64,000 nucleotides of DNA from Trema orientale (Eukaryota; Streptophyta; Magnoliopsida; Rosales; Cannabaceae). A program made the position numbers and the translations under genes. The first letter of the stretch is position 1. Each line of letters starts with the position of its first letter. The notes below the pieces were generated by a model. That model saw only the letters and a list, made by a program, of their open reading frames with translations. It was not told the origin of the DNA and did not search any database. Positions 1 to 10,569 of the stretch are shown one piece after another. The stretch is taken from the NCBI GenBank assembly GCA_002914845.1, contig JXTC01000355.1, positions 263,666 to 327,665 of the forward strand, written 5' to 3'.

Positions 1-341
1 ACAACTTTTGGCCTTTGAAACTATTCCAAAATAAGCTAGAGTCACGTAACTTTCTCTAGTAATAATTTCATAGCACATGTGCCTTTATTTTTTTCCGTGT
101 TTACTCTTACCTAAATAAATGACCCCCAAAAAAAATGTTTGTCCTAAAATTCTCTTTTTAGATATATAATCCAAACAATATAGTGAAAATTATAAGTTTG
201 ACTTCTCTTATTTTACTGTATAAATAACTATAATTTAGGAAAAGTCCACTCTAATAAGACTTTAAGTGAATCTTAAGCGAAATATAGAACCCATGTGAGG
301 GATTGTACTAAGTTTCATATGCATGTGATCTACATTTTCAG

Positions 342-1591
342 GACTAACCTAACAGCTAGTGGACCAAGGCCAAACCCACAAGGGTCGTACCACTATGGTC
401 AGATTAACATATCAAGGACCATAAAGCTAGAGAGCTCATCAGCTCAAGTGAATGGCAAGCAGAGATATGCACTTAACAGCGTGTCCTTTATCCCGGCGGA
501 CACCCCCCTTAAGCTGGCGGACTACTTCAAAATTGGAGGCGTTTTTAAAGTTGGAAGCATCCCAGATAACCCTTCTGGCAAACAAATGTACCTTGACACA
601 TCGGTCTTGGGTGCTGATTATAGGGCCTTCATTGAGATTGTTTTCCAGAACCGCGAAAATATTGTACAGAGCTATCACCTTGATGGATACAACTTTTGGG
701 TCGTAGGGTAAGTCCTGAAATCATGAGAATCTAATTAATAAGAGTTTTATAATTTGAAGCTTGAGATTTCATTCAGAAGCTTCACCAATCAAATACTTAC
801 AATCTATTTCTTTGTTAACTCTCCACAAAATGACTACGTTATTTAGAAGGATGTGGAGGTTATTTGATTACTAGGACATAAGGAGAACATGAAAAATTAA
901 AGACAAGTGATATCATTTCTAGAACGTGACAAAAGCACGATGAAATTGTCAATTTTCTTTTGCTGACAATATATAGTGATAATAGCGAGTCCACAAAAAT
1001 TAATTGGCAAAAGTAAAAATTCACACTTGAATAGCATGTTTTATTTTTCTTTTTTAAAGGATAAGATGTTTTATGTTCTAATTGAACTTGAATTTCAGAA
1101 TGGATGGAGGACAATGGACCCCGGAAAGTAGAAAAAAATACAATCTTGCAGATGCAGTTTCAAGGTGCACCACACAGGTTTGTTACCCTGATAAACTAGG
1201 GACCTTTTTTTTTTTGGAGGATAACTTTAGACTAATTAGTTTGATAAATTAACTTGAGATTTTTTCTTTTTTTTTTTTTTTTGGTGATGTGTGTGAAAAT
1301 GAAGACTAATTAGTTTTAGTTGCTATAATTATGTGGAGATTAATAAATTAAATCGGAAATTTATGGTTTTTGTTACAGGTCTATCCCAAGTCTTGGACCG
1401 CCATTTACGTGGCATTGGACAACGTGGGTATGTGGAATTTGAGGACGGAGTTTTGGGCAAGGCAGTACCTTGGTCAACAGTTCTATCTCAGAGTTTACAC
1501 GCCTGTGCAGTCAACACGTGATGAATACCTAATTCCCCAAAATGCCCTTCTCTGTGGAAAAGCCGCTGGCAAAAGCACAACCTCTCCGTAA
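342..1591 (+). CDS. SKU5-similar (SKS) multicopper-oxidase-like protein, 3' exons only
   Basis: Three C-terminal exons are visible: 342-707, 1099-1177 and 1379-1591 (stop TAA). Splice sites are canonical, and all three exons align with the last three exons of the complete SKS gene at 13432-17213. The encoded part is the third cupredoxin domain. Seen motifs include SGPRPNPQGSY, the run VNGKQRYALNSVSF, and the C-terminal block VYPKSWTAIYVALDN then EFWARQYLGQQFYLRV. SKS proteins are secreted relatives of ascorbate oxidase that mostly lack catalytic copper ligands. Here the region that in active enzymes carries the His-rich HxH copper motif reads SYHLDGYNFWVVG, so oxidase activity is unlikely. 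Known members act in cell-wall expansion, pollen tubes and roots. The protein ends soon after the cupredoxin domain with no GPI-type hydrophobic tail. Exons 1-5 would lie left of the window; bases 1-341 look like intron. Confidence 0.87.
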
Positions 1592-2397
1592 ACAAGCAGC
1601 TGTTATTAATTGATACAGAACGAGAATGTTAAACATTTAAAATTTTTAGTTAAATTAAATTAATCAACCCAATTTAAGTCTTATTCTTTACCATATACAT
1701 TCATTTGTACGTTTGTATGTAAGCATTTATATGTTGGCTAAATAAATTATATACTGCATTATTTTATTAAAAACAGTTAATCCTAGCTCTTTTAGCCAAT
1801 TTGCAAAGTTACTGAAAAAAAAAAAAAAAAAAAGAAGAAAAACAGCAGCTTACTTAGAGTATCCCAACTCAATATTACGCAATTGGATCCCATGATCCCA
1901 TCCTATATGTCAACGTAAAATTTGGCATTTCTTCCAAAAATTGATTTAAATTGAACATAATGGTAGATAATCAACTTGTCAAGCACATATAGTTGGATAG
2001 AAATAAGTCGACAAAGGCGATAGTTTCTTTACTAAATTTTTTTCTCAAGCTAGACAAAAGGATATAATTGTCTTAATTTCTCAAACTATTATGGGGTCAA
2101 TATTATCATTTGCTTTCAACAAGTAGATGTGATGATCATGATGCCTGTGCCTTACTATTAATTATTTAGAATTTTAAATTTTCTGGTAATGCAAAGGTTG
2201 ACATTCCATGACCTTTTTATATTTATTTTTTTTAAGTTTGTGTAATAGATACAACAGTTCTGTCTCATTACTCAACTTCGGAACATAAAAAGAGAAAATA
2301 AGCAAAACAACGATATATATCTATATGTAGGTTTGGCCGATGTATTAGTTACCCGTTCATGAAAACACACACAGCTAGTTATTGCCTTGAAACTCAA
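1592..2397. other. Intergenic, 3' flank of SKS gene
   Basis: AT-rich sequence with a poly(A) tract near 1816-1840 and no supported gene. It should hold the 3' UTR and polyadenylation signals of the upstream SKS gene. Confidence 0.6.
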
Positions 2398-2533
2398 GGT
2401 GCTGTTTAGTTGGGGTGAATTGGCTTAAGAAAAGAATCGTTACTCCTAAGAAAAACTCATTCAAGTGTTTGGTTTGATCTTGAAGAGAGTAAAGCTCATT
2501 TCATTGGTAATTATAATTCACTACAAGAAAGCA

Positions 2534-3072
2534 GGTCTATAGCGACGACATCTATAGCGACGACATATAGTCGCCGCTATAGATTCTATTTATAGCGACG
2601 ACACGCCGATAGTCGTCGCCATTGAGCAAAAATCTATAGCGACTACATTTGTCGTCGCTATAGATGTAAAACTTAGCGACGACTCCCAGATGTCGTCGCT
2701 ATAGATGGTACGGGAAAACGCGCCCCTATACAATAAACTACCCGCGGGAAAGTAGGCGCCTTTATGGGGAATATTGAAAATATCAGATCCTATAGCGGCG
2801 ACATTTGTCGTCGCTACAGAGTTTTTAAATTTCTTTTATAATTTAAAATCTGAATTAATTAATAAAAAAATTTAAAAGCTCTATAGCGACGACAATAATG
2901 TAGTCACTATAGAGTTTTAAAATTCTTTTATAATTTAAAATACGAATTAAATAATAATTAAATCTATAGCGACGACATTTTGTCGTCGCTTGACCCGAAA
3001 AAAATTAAAATTAAAACGGTGTCGTTGGGTATATAGCGACGACATTTTACAGATATAGCGGCGACAAATGTC
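2534..3072. repeat. CACTA 5' subterminal repeats
   Basis: At least a dozen direct and inverted copies of the motif TATAGCGACGACA (reverse TGTCGTCGCTATA), some with gcgGcgac or gcgacTac variants. In En/Spm such subterminal motifs bind the TNPA protein and are needed for excision. The density makes this stretch able to fold on itself. Confidence 0.9.
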
Positions 3073-3137
3073 GCCGATATAGGTCCTGCACCATAAAAAC
3101 TTCCAGATCGTCTTCTTCGTCTATTTTTGGTCGAAAA

Positions 3138-3322
3138 AATTTCTCTCTCTCTCTCTTTCTTCTCTCTCTCTCTCCCCAACCCGCCGGCTCCCTTACTTGG
3201 CGATTTCTCTCTCTATCTGAAGGTATTTTCTCTCTCTCTCTCTCTCTCTCTCTCTAACTATCTCCCTCTCTCTCTAACTCTCTCTCTCTCGGTCTAACGC
3301 TCTCTCTCTCTATCTCTCTCAG
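3138..3322. repeat. CT-rich microsatellite inside the CACTA
   Basis: Nearly continuous (CT)n tracts broken by short interruptions, just downstream of the 5' subterminal repeats. The position is where a transposase transcript leader would be expected. CT tracts are common in plant 5' leaders, but no transcript start can be assigned. Confidence 0.75.
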
Positions 3323-3333
3323 TTTTTTGCTCC

Positions 3334-4042
3334 GCCACCTCCTCCTCCGACGCCGCCGTGAACCTCCTCCGACCGGTCAGTTTTTTTTTTTTAATTTTTT
3401 TTACACTATTAAAACTATTTTGTGAATTAATTATTAAAAATATAAAAAATGAGAATATGTTTGTTAGATTAGGGTTTTGTTAGTTTTGTTAAATCTAATT
3501 GTTAATAATATGTTAGTTTTATAGAATAGTTAAAAATAAATGGGTTAGATTATTATTAAATTTGTATTTATATTAGTAGTTAAAAATAATAAGTTAGTTT
3601 ATTTTATTTAAATTGTGTAATATGATTTTCCTATATTAGATTTGTGATTTTGTTAGATAATGTAGGATTATTTTGGATTTGTGATATNGCCACCTCCTCC
3701 TCCGACGCCGCCGTGAACCTCCTCCGACTGGTCAGTTTTTTTTTTTTAATTTTTTTTACACTATTAAAACTATTTTGTGAATTAATTATTAAAAATATAA
3801 AAAATGAGAATATGTTTGTTATATTAGGGTTTTGTTGGTTTTGTTAAATCTAATTGTTAATAATATGTTAGTTTTATAGAATAGTTAAAAATAAATGGGT
3901 TAGATTATTATTAAATTTGTATTTATATTAGTAGTTAAAAATAATAAGTTAGTTTATTTTATTTAAATTGTGTAATATGATTTTCCTATATTAGATTTGT
4001 GATTTTGTTAGATAATGTAGGATTATTTTGGATTTGTGATAT
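3334..4042. repeat. 354-bp direct duplication flanking a single N (probable assembly overlap)
   Basis: Bases 3334-3687 and 3689-4042 are the same 354-bp sequence with only a few substitutions. They abut a single N at 3688, and each copy runs exactly to that N. The unit starts in a GCCACCTCCTCCTCC stretch and ends at GATTTGTGATAT. Confidence 0.9.
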
Positions 4043-4680
4043 GGTGAGATTATTTTATTTTTAAGAATATTGTTGGATTTATTTTGTTATATTAAAAGAT
4101 TTTTTAGATTATGTTGGTTTGTGGTTAAATTGAATATGTGAGATTAAAGGTTGTGTGAAAATGATATATGAAAAAATTATATTTGTAAGTAATATAATTT
4201 TTGGTCTATGTTGTGTATTTAAATTTAGATTTATGTTAGATTAGATTAGAAATAATAAAATTTGATTAATATGAATGTTAGATTAGTGATTTAATTTATT
4301 GATAAATAATGAAATTAGATTAGATTAGATTAGATTAGATTAAATTTTGTAATTTAATTAGAAATATGATCTAATAATGAAAAATGTGATAAAAATTAAT
4401 AAATGATAATATGAATAATTAAATAAATTATTAGTTTAATTTAATTTAATAAGGTATAATAATAACAATAATATTACACAAAATAAGTAAAAGGTAATAG
4501 TCTATATCCAAAGACAATAATTTAATTCAGACAATAAAAAAATACCCAAAAATACACATATAATACACGAAATGACCCAAAATACCCCTACAGTAATAAA
4601 GTAGTCATAATATTTTATGATATGAAAAAATAAAAATTTAATTATCGAAATACTCAAAATGGCTCTAGAGTAATGAAATA

Positions 4681-5198
4681 CAAAAAAAAGTAATAAAATA
4701 TGTAAAAAATGAAAATTGAGTCAAAAATACCCAAAATGCCCCTAGAGTAATGAAAAACTCAAAATGGTTTTAGAGTAAATAAAAAACACATAATATTAAA
4801 AAATATAATAAAATACAAATATAATTCATAAAATACCCAAAATGCCCTTAGACTAATACATTACAAAAAAAGTAATGAAATATGTAAAAAATAAAAATTG
4901 AGTCAAAAATACCCAAAATGCCCCTAGAGTAATGAAAAACTCAAAATAGTTTTAGAGTAAATAAAAACACATAATATTAAAAAATATAATAAAATACGAA
5001 TATAATTCATAAAATACCCAAAATGCCCTTAGACTAATACATTACAAAAAAAGTAATGAAATATGTAAAAAATAAAATTTGAGTAAAAAATACCCAAAAT
5101 GGTTTTAGAGTAAATAAAAAACACATAATATTAAAAAATATAATAAAATACGAATATAATTCATAAAATACTCAAAATGCCCTTAGACTAATACATTA
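4681..5198. repeat. About 181-bp AT-rich tandem repeat, three units, inside the CACTA
   Basis: Units start near 4681, 4863 and 5044. Each carries the landmarks CAAAATGCCCCTAGAGTAATG and CCCTTAGACTAATACATTA in order, within these limits; the third unit has lost about 26 bp in the middle. A partial, more diverged unit may precede them (4540-4680). It is not coding. Confidence 0.85.
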
Positions 5199-5777
5199 CA
5201 AAAAATGCCCTTAGACTAATACTCGTACATGTGATGATCAAGACCATTCCAAACGAGTTGACATGTCAGGACACAAGTTGTTTTCACAGTTATAATGTGT
5301 ATATTTATTTGTTGACATAGTGACTTTAATACATGCATGCATTATTTTAGTCCGAAAAGAAATAAGCATAGACCCATTCAGGAGTTGATGAGAGATTATG
5401 CATCTCGATATCGATTCTTGAATTGTCCCGTTTGGACAGTTTGGGATTACACGTTATGTGTTGTCGTTCACTTATAAATATTGTTCTTTGGTCAATTTCT
5501 GATGGTATCTCCCTGTATTCTCCGGGTGTGTACATATATGTACCACACTTAGGGGAATTGTGGGAAAATGCTGCCGGAATTTTGGCCTGAACGGAACAAT
5601 ATTTGAGTGAATGATGAACCATATAACAAAGTAATCTTGAATGGGATAGGACCTTACCCTTTAGAAGTGGAGTGATAAGGTAGATAGGTGTATTTAGGAT
5701 ATATTATAATCATGCATATAATTATTGACAATATTTTCTAACTCGTTCTGACATCAAACCGCAAGTACTGCTAAAAT

Positions 5778-6089
5778 ATGTCAGTTGACAAGAGTTGGAT
5801 ACTTTTGAGGAACCGCTTTTCTAAGGAATATTGGAATGGTGCAATGACATTTCTTGATAGGGCAAAAAGTTATGTGAATGACCAAGGCAAAATTCATTGT
5901 CCATGTAAGGAATGTCGCAATGTGTTACATAAGGCACTTGATGTGGTGAAGACGCATATAATAACTCATGGATTCGATGTAGACTATACCACTTGGACAT
6001 TTCATGGAGAAGTTGATGATGTGGATATTCCGCAAAATGACCTGCATGGAGGTAGTGTTGTAGTAGATGAGATGGTAAATGTGATATAG
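5778..6089 (+). pseudogene. CACTA transposase-associated N-terminal domain, copy 1, truncated
   Basis: A 103-aa ORF starting MSVDKSWI. It shows the Transpos_assoc signature of plant CACTA transposases: a DKSWI opening, then SYVNDQGKIHCPCKECRN with paired cysteines, a THIITHGF block and TTWTFHGE. It ends early after sequence differences near 6063-6087 relative to copy 2 change the acidic tail and introduce a stop. The catalytic TNP2 domain that normally follows is missing, so no transposase is made from this ORF. It may be only an allelic or assembly duplicate of 6938-7318. Confidence 0.85.
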
Positions 6090-6937
6090 AAGACGTAGAA
6101 GAATTGGAGATGGGTGATGATAATGGAACTGATCAAGATGAACATGAAAATTATATTGATAGCGATGATGATTAATATGAAAATGTCATTAATTATGTAT
6201 TTTATGATAATATTTATTACATTGTTAATAAAATATATTTTTTATGAAAATCATTTCTATATGCATCATANTCGTACATGTACTCTTAAAAAATCAAAAA
6301 TCTCTTTCTTAAATCATGAACAGTAGAATGGTCAGGACACGTAAACTGGTTTGGTATGTTCTTGATCATAACAGTTAGAGTTATTCAATTGTGATGATCA
6401 AGACCATTCCAAACGAGTTGACATGTCAGGACACAAGTTGTTTTCACAGTTATAATGTGTATATTTATTTGTTGATATAGTGACTTTAATACATGCATGC
6501 ATTATTTTAGTCCGAAAAGAAATAAGCATAGACCCGTTCAGGAGTTAATGAGAGATTATGCATCTCGATATCGATTCTTGAATTGTCCCGTTTGGACAGT
6601 TTGGGATTACACGTTATGTGTTGTCGTTCACTTATAAATATTGTTCTTTGGTCAATTTCTGATGGTATCTCCCTGTGTTCTCCGGGTGTGTACATATATG
6701 TACCACACTTAGGAGAACTGTGGGGAAATGCTGCCAGATCTTCGGCCTGAACGGAACAATATTTGAGTGAATGATGAACCATATAACAAAGTAATCTTGA
6801 ATGGGATAGGACCTTACCCTTTAGAAGTGGAGTGATAAGGTGGATAGGTAGATTTAGGATATATTATAATCATGCATATAATTATTGACAATATTTTCTA
6901 ACTCGTTCTGACATCAAACAGCAAGTACTGCTAAAAT

Positions 6938-7318
6938 ATGTCAGTTGACAAGAGTTGGATACTTTTGAAGAACCGCTTTTCTAAGGAATATTGGAATGGT
7001 GTAATGACATTTCTTGATAGGGCAAAAAGTTATGTGAATGACCAAGGCAAAATTCATTGTCCATGTAAGGAATGTCGCAATGTGTTGCATAAGACACTTG
7101 ATGTGGTGAAGACGCATATAATAACTCATGGATTCGATGTAGACTATACCACTTGGACATTTCATGGAGAAGTTGATGATGTGGATATTCCGCAAAATGA
7201 CCTACATGGAGGTAGTGTTGATGATTATATAGAAGATGAAGAAGAATTGGAGATGGGTGATGATGATGAAACTGATCAAGATGAACATGAAGATTATATT
7301 GATAGCGATGATGATTAA
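6938..7318 (+). pseudogene. CACTA transposase-associated N-terminal domain, copy 2
   Basis: A 126-aa ORF nearly identical to the one at 5778 but with the full acidic Asp/Glu-rich tail before the stop. It holds the same Transpos_assoc zinc-binding-like Cys pattern (CPCKEC) and TTWTFHGE motif. Complete CACTA TNPD proteins continue into a TNP2 domain of several hundred residues; here the frame stops and the next gene begins about 130 bp on. This is the stump of an internally deleted transposase gene. Confidence 0.87.
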
Positions 7319-7447
7319 TATGAAAATGTCATTAATTATGTATTTTATGATAATATTTGTTACATTGTTAATAAAATATATTTTTTATGAAAATCATTTC
7401 TATATGCATCATATCATATTTATACTATTCATCATAATTCTTTAGTT

Positions 7448-9164
7448 ATGGCTACTGTTGGGCCCACATATCATGGAGGAGATGCAGGTGGAGACCCCCC
7501 ACCAGACCCGTTTAGGATTCCTGCCCCGTGTCAATCAGGTACAAGGAATATATACATTTATCGTTCATTTCATTTGATTGATTATTAACAATATTTTTGA
7601 TCTTTTGTAGAGCCGATCGGTAAGAGGAAACGTTCAAAGAATAGATCTTTGAACTTGCAGGAGAAGCTCGATTCCTTGCAGCCAGGTCAACGACTCCCGA
7701 TCTCGTTTGACAAGACGGGAGCTACATAGAGAGCTGTTAAAGAGAACCAGAAGTATTTTTCCCGTCTCATTGGGGTACTCGTCAGGAAGAATACAGAACC
7801 TTTTCACAAGAGTTGGGCAAAGGTTCATGCTGAACAGAAGGCGAAAATAGAGCCTGGTGTGAAGGTAACAATTTTTTTATTATTATATCCTTGTATTTTA
7901 TTTAAATTATTTTTGTTCAATACTTTATTTTTTGGTTGCAGAAGTACTTCTAATATAAAGATGTGAGTAATGACGAGCTACCTTGGGTATCCCAAGGTAT
8001 CGACCGTACTGCTCAAGACATCTATAAGAACTGGAAGAATGAGCTCAATGAACACTTCAAGGTCAATGGCGGAGACGAGAACAATCTTGACCTTCCCCGG
8101 GCTCGTCGTTCTGTTCCTCCTGATATGACTCAGGAGGTTTGGAACAAGTGCGTTGATTATTTCAGCTCTGAGGAGTTTAGGGTTAGTATTTCATTAAATT
8201 TGTCTTTTACTACATTAATTTTATAACTATTACATTATTAACTAATGACTTTAAAATGACAGGCAATCTCTAGGAGGAATGCTGGTAATAGGGGACAGAT
8301 GAAGTATGTTAGTAGGCAGGGGCCTAAGTCCACTATTGCAAGTATATATGATATGGTAATCTTCTTACAATTTATTTCTTACTTTTATATTTTTTTATTG
8401 CTTTTGTTTATGTACTTATCAAATTCAATGCACAGGGGAATCCTGAGACAGGAGAGATGCAATCGATCGCAGAGAACTATCGACTGAGGTATATGGATCC
8501 TGTGACTGGCATGTGGCCTTCTGAAGAGGTTGAGCAGAATTATGTGAGTAACCTATAAATTATTTGTATTCATTTATTGTCTACTAATTATATTTTTTTT
8601 TACTAACTTTTTTCTAACTATTTTTAGCATAAGATGGTTGAGATTCGCACGACTCAGTTGCAGTTGCAGGCATCTTCATCTGCCTCCGGTTCATCGATAC
8701 AGTCTGCACCACCTCGTATTGATGAGACATTGATTGCTGACGAGGTGCTTGGTGTTAGGAGAGGGTATAGGAGAGGAGTTGGTCCGAAACTCAAGGGAGC
8801 TGCTAGCACTTCTTCTACAGCAGCTTCTCCACCACGGGATCCTCCTGTGCCCGACTCTGAGTTGCGAGACTTTTTTAGCCAGACACAGAGTTATTTGGCT
8901 GCTGCCCACCAGCGTGAATCAGTTCTCCTGGCACAATATGATGCAGAGAGGCAGTACTTCAACGAACAACTGCGTTACATGTCTAGCGCATTGGCGAGTT
9001 TGGTTCCAGGATTCCATATGTCAATCCAACCGCCTGCTGCTCCTGATATTCTTCCGATGCCCCCACCACCTACATTGCCTCCGAGATTCCGATTTCAACC
9101 TCCTCCGCCGACTTCCGACACCCAAGACAACGCAGATGAGGATGACACCGACTTGGATAGTTAG
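7448..9164 (+). pseudogene. Transposase_24 (Ptta/En/Spm, TNPA-like) gene, decayed
   Basis: Six exon-like blocks with canonical splice sites: 7448-7538, 7611-7864, 7942-8181, 8263-8355, 8436-8543 and 8628-9164. Together they read as the plant Ptta/En/Spm second-gene protein. A basic KRKRSKNRS segment is followed by a conserved block with WNKCVDYFSSEEFR, then RRNAGNRGQMKYVSRQGPKS, and a Pro-rich, acidic C-terminus. In En/Spm the TNPA-type protein binds the subterminal repeats and works with the transposase. Two in-frame stops (TAG at 7737-7739, TAA at 7951-7953) break the reading frame, so I call it a pseudogene. Alternative splicing around the stops cannot be excluded. Confidence 0.78.
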
Positions 9165-9328
9165 CTACCTAGAGACCTCAAATTTTTTCTTGTTCAGTAC
9201 TTTTATTAAATTGTTTTTACTGTGTATGTTTGTTATGGAATTATAATGTGTATTTTTTTTATGACATTATTCTTTTATGAAATTATTCTTAATTTTAATT
9301 TAAAATTATATTTTATGTTTNCAACAAT

Positions 9329-9745
9329 GTCGTCGCTATTATGTCGCCACTATACATATATTTAAATATACATTTTTTAAAAAATAAAACCTATAGCGAC
9401 GTCGCTATAACTAAATTTAAGTATTTATTTTTTAAAAAAATATACGTATAGCGACGATAAATGTCGTCGCTATAACTAAATTTAAGTATTTATTTTTTAA
9501 AAAATATATACCTATAGCGACGACATTTGTCGTCGCTAAAACGTAACGACGACCACTATCGTCATTTTTGGTCATCCTACGACGAGGTTTTAGCGACGAC
9601 TTTGTAGTCGCTATAGTTAACTATGCCGACGACACGGTTGTCGTCGTTATATAGGTCTATACCGACGACAGATTTACGACGACAATGTCGTCGCTATATA
9701 TCTATAGCGACGACTTGTTTCCCTATAACGACGACATTTGTCGCC
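9329..9745. repeat. CACTA 3' subterminal repeats
   Basis: Clustered direct and inverted TATAGCGACGACA-type motifs, the counterpart of the 5' cluster. They are interspersed with a repeated AT-rich spacer (AACTAAATTTAAGTATTTAT). A single N at 9321 lies immediately upstream. Confidence 0.88.
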
Positions 9746-9994
9746 ACCACAGGCACCTTTTCTTATAGTGATTTAGCTACATAGTTGAAAAGCCTTTTCT
9801 AAACTAAATGAGTTGAAAGGGCTTTCTATTCCAGCTCACAATTCAAATGCCCTAAATTATCCTCATCTAAATAGGTTATATCAAGTATGTATAATTATGT
9901 TGTATGAATAATTATACAAAAATATTAATTTCTCATAAAATAAAAAATATTTTTTTTATTTAAAATAATTATAAAATTCTCAAAACACTATTAT

Positions 9995-10111
9995 ATGATT
10001 TCAGAAAATAACACATCAAAGCGTATACGGTTTGATATGTTATACCGTTTCTGAAATCCTGTATAACACATCAAACCATATGTGCTTTGATGTGTTATTT
10101 TCTGAAATCAT
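9995..10111. repeat. 117-bp near-perfect inverted repeat (50-bp arms, 17-bp loop)
   Basis: The left arm 9995-10044 pairs with the right arm 10062-10111 at 46 of 50 positions, and all four mismatches are transitions. The stem begins ATGATTTCAGAAAATAACAC. It lies in the right part of the Harbinger-like element outside the CACTA. It could be a small palindromic MITE or a foldback segment; transcription would give a long double-stranded hairpin of the kind processed to small RNAs. No coding content. Confidence 0.85.
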
Positions 10112-10569
10112 GTACTCCTAAGCATAATCCCACGAAGAAAGAAATATCAATGAATTATAGAATATCCAATACATTCTTATGTTATATTATTAACCAGGTA
10201 GTGCCATTTCACACTCATATATTACATATAAATATATAATTTTTACTATAATTTATAATAATAATAAAAAGAACAGAAATGATATATCTGTATTTAAAAT
10301 TTTTATTTTTTTAAAAAAGAATTTTCTAATGCAAAAAATACATAAATATATAAATGAATCAATTTTTGTACTAATTTTTTAATAGTAAGGTATTTTCGTC
10401 TATATAATATTAATTTCATTCCATTCCATAATAAACTAAACATAGTAATCCCTATTCAGACACTAATTCCAACGTGTCAACCAAACAACTCAATCAATTT
10501 TATTTTTCATTCCATTCCTATTACCATTCCTACTCCTTGTCCATTTTTGTTTAGCAACTAAATGCCACC

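Larger units (their letters stand above)
5223..7412. repeat. About 1.1-kb direct duplication around a single N
   Basis: Bases 5223-6270 and 6272-7412 are two versions of one segment, both starting TCGTACATGT and ending GCATCATA, separated by the N at 6271. The first copy lacks roughly 100 bp near its start and has scattered substitutions and small indels. Each copy contains one transposase-associated ORF. Confidence 0.88.
2519..9770 (+). mobile_element. CACTA (En/Spm) DNA transposon, non-autonomous and internally rearranged
   Basis: The element begins with CACTACAAGAAA at 2519 and ends with the inverted counterpart TTTTCTTATAGTG at 9770. It is flanked by the 3-bp target duplication ATT (2516-2518 and 9771-9773), as expected for CACTA elements. 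Both ends hold dense subterminal copies of a TATAGCGACGACA-like motif in both orientations. Inside are a duplicated transposase-associated N-terminal domain ORF and a downstream Transposase_24-type (TNPA-like) gene. The TNP2 catalytic core expected between them is absent: only about 130 bp separate the end of the N-terminal ORF (7318) from the next gene (7448). Single Ns at 3688, 6271 and 9321 mark assembly joins, so the true internal length is uncertain. Confidence 0.95.
2398..10569. mobile_element. PIF/Harbinger-like non-autonomous element, split by the nested CACTA
   Basis: The left end GGTGCTGTTTAGTTG at 2398 matches the inverted right end at 10569 (reads GGTGGCATTTAGTTG on the minus strand) at 12 of 15 bases. 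The flanks are CAA and TAA, one substitution away from a TWA-type 3-bp target duplication. Removing the CACTA (2519-9773) leaves about 0.9 kb of AT-rich DNA with no transposase. The family assignment rests only on termini and target size, so it is tentative. Three other elements in this window have related GTTTGG-type ends. Confidence 0.5.

Noticed and set aside
5347..6782. Two near-identical 91-aa minus-strand ORFs (5347-5622 and 6507-6782)
   Set aside because: They are the same sequence duplicated across the N at 6271, lie in the leader region of the CACTA transposase, and show no known domain.
8691..9246. Overlapping ORFs in other frames across 8.7-9.2 kb
   Set aside because: Shadows of the last Transposase_24 exon, whose frame has the family composition.
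9321..9321. Third single N, tested for flanking duplication as at 3688 and 6271
   Set aside because: I could not see a repeated flank, so it is only an unresolved base or join.
2534..9745. Regularly recurring short motifs that could suggest a CRISPR-like array
   Set aside because: The copies are irregularly spaced, occur in both orientations, and sit at the ends of a CACTA element in plant DNA; they are subterminal transposase-binding repeats.
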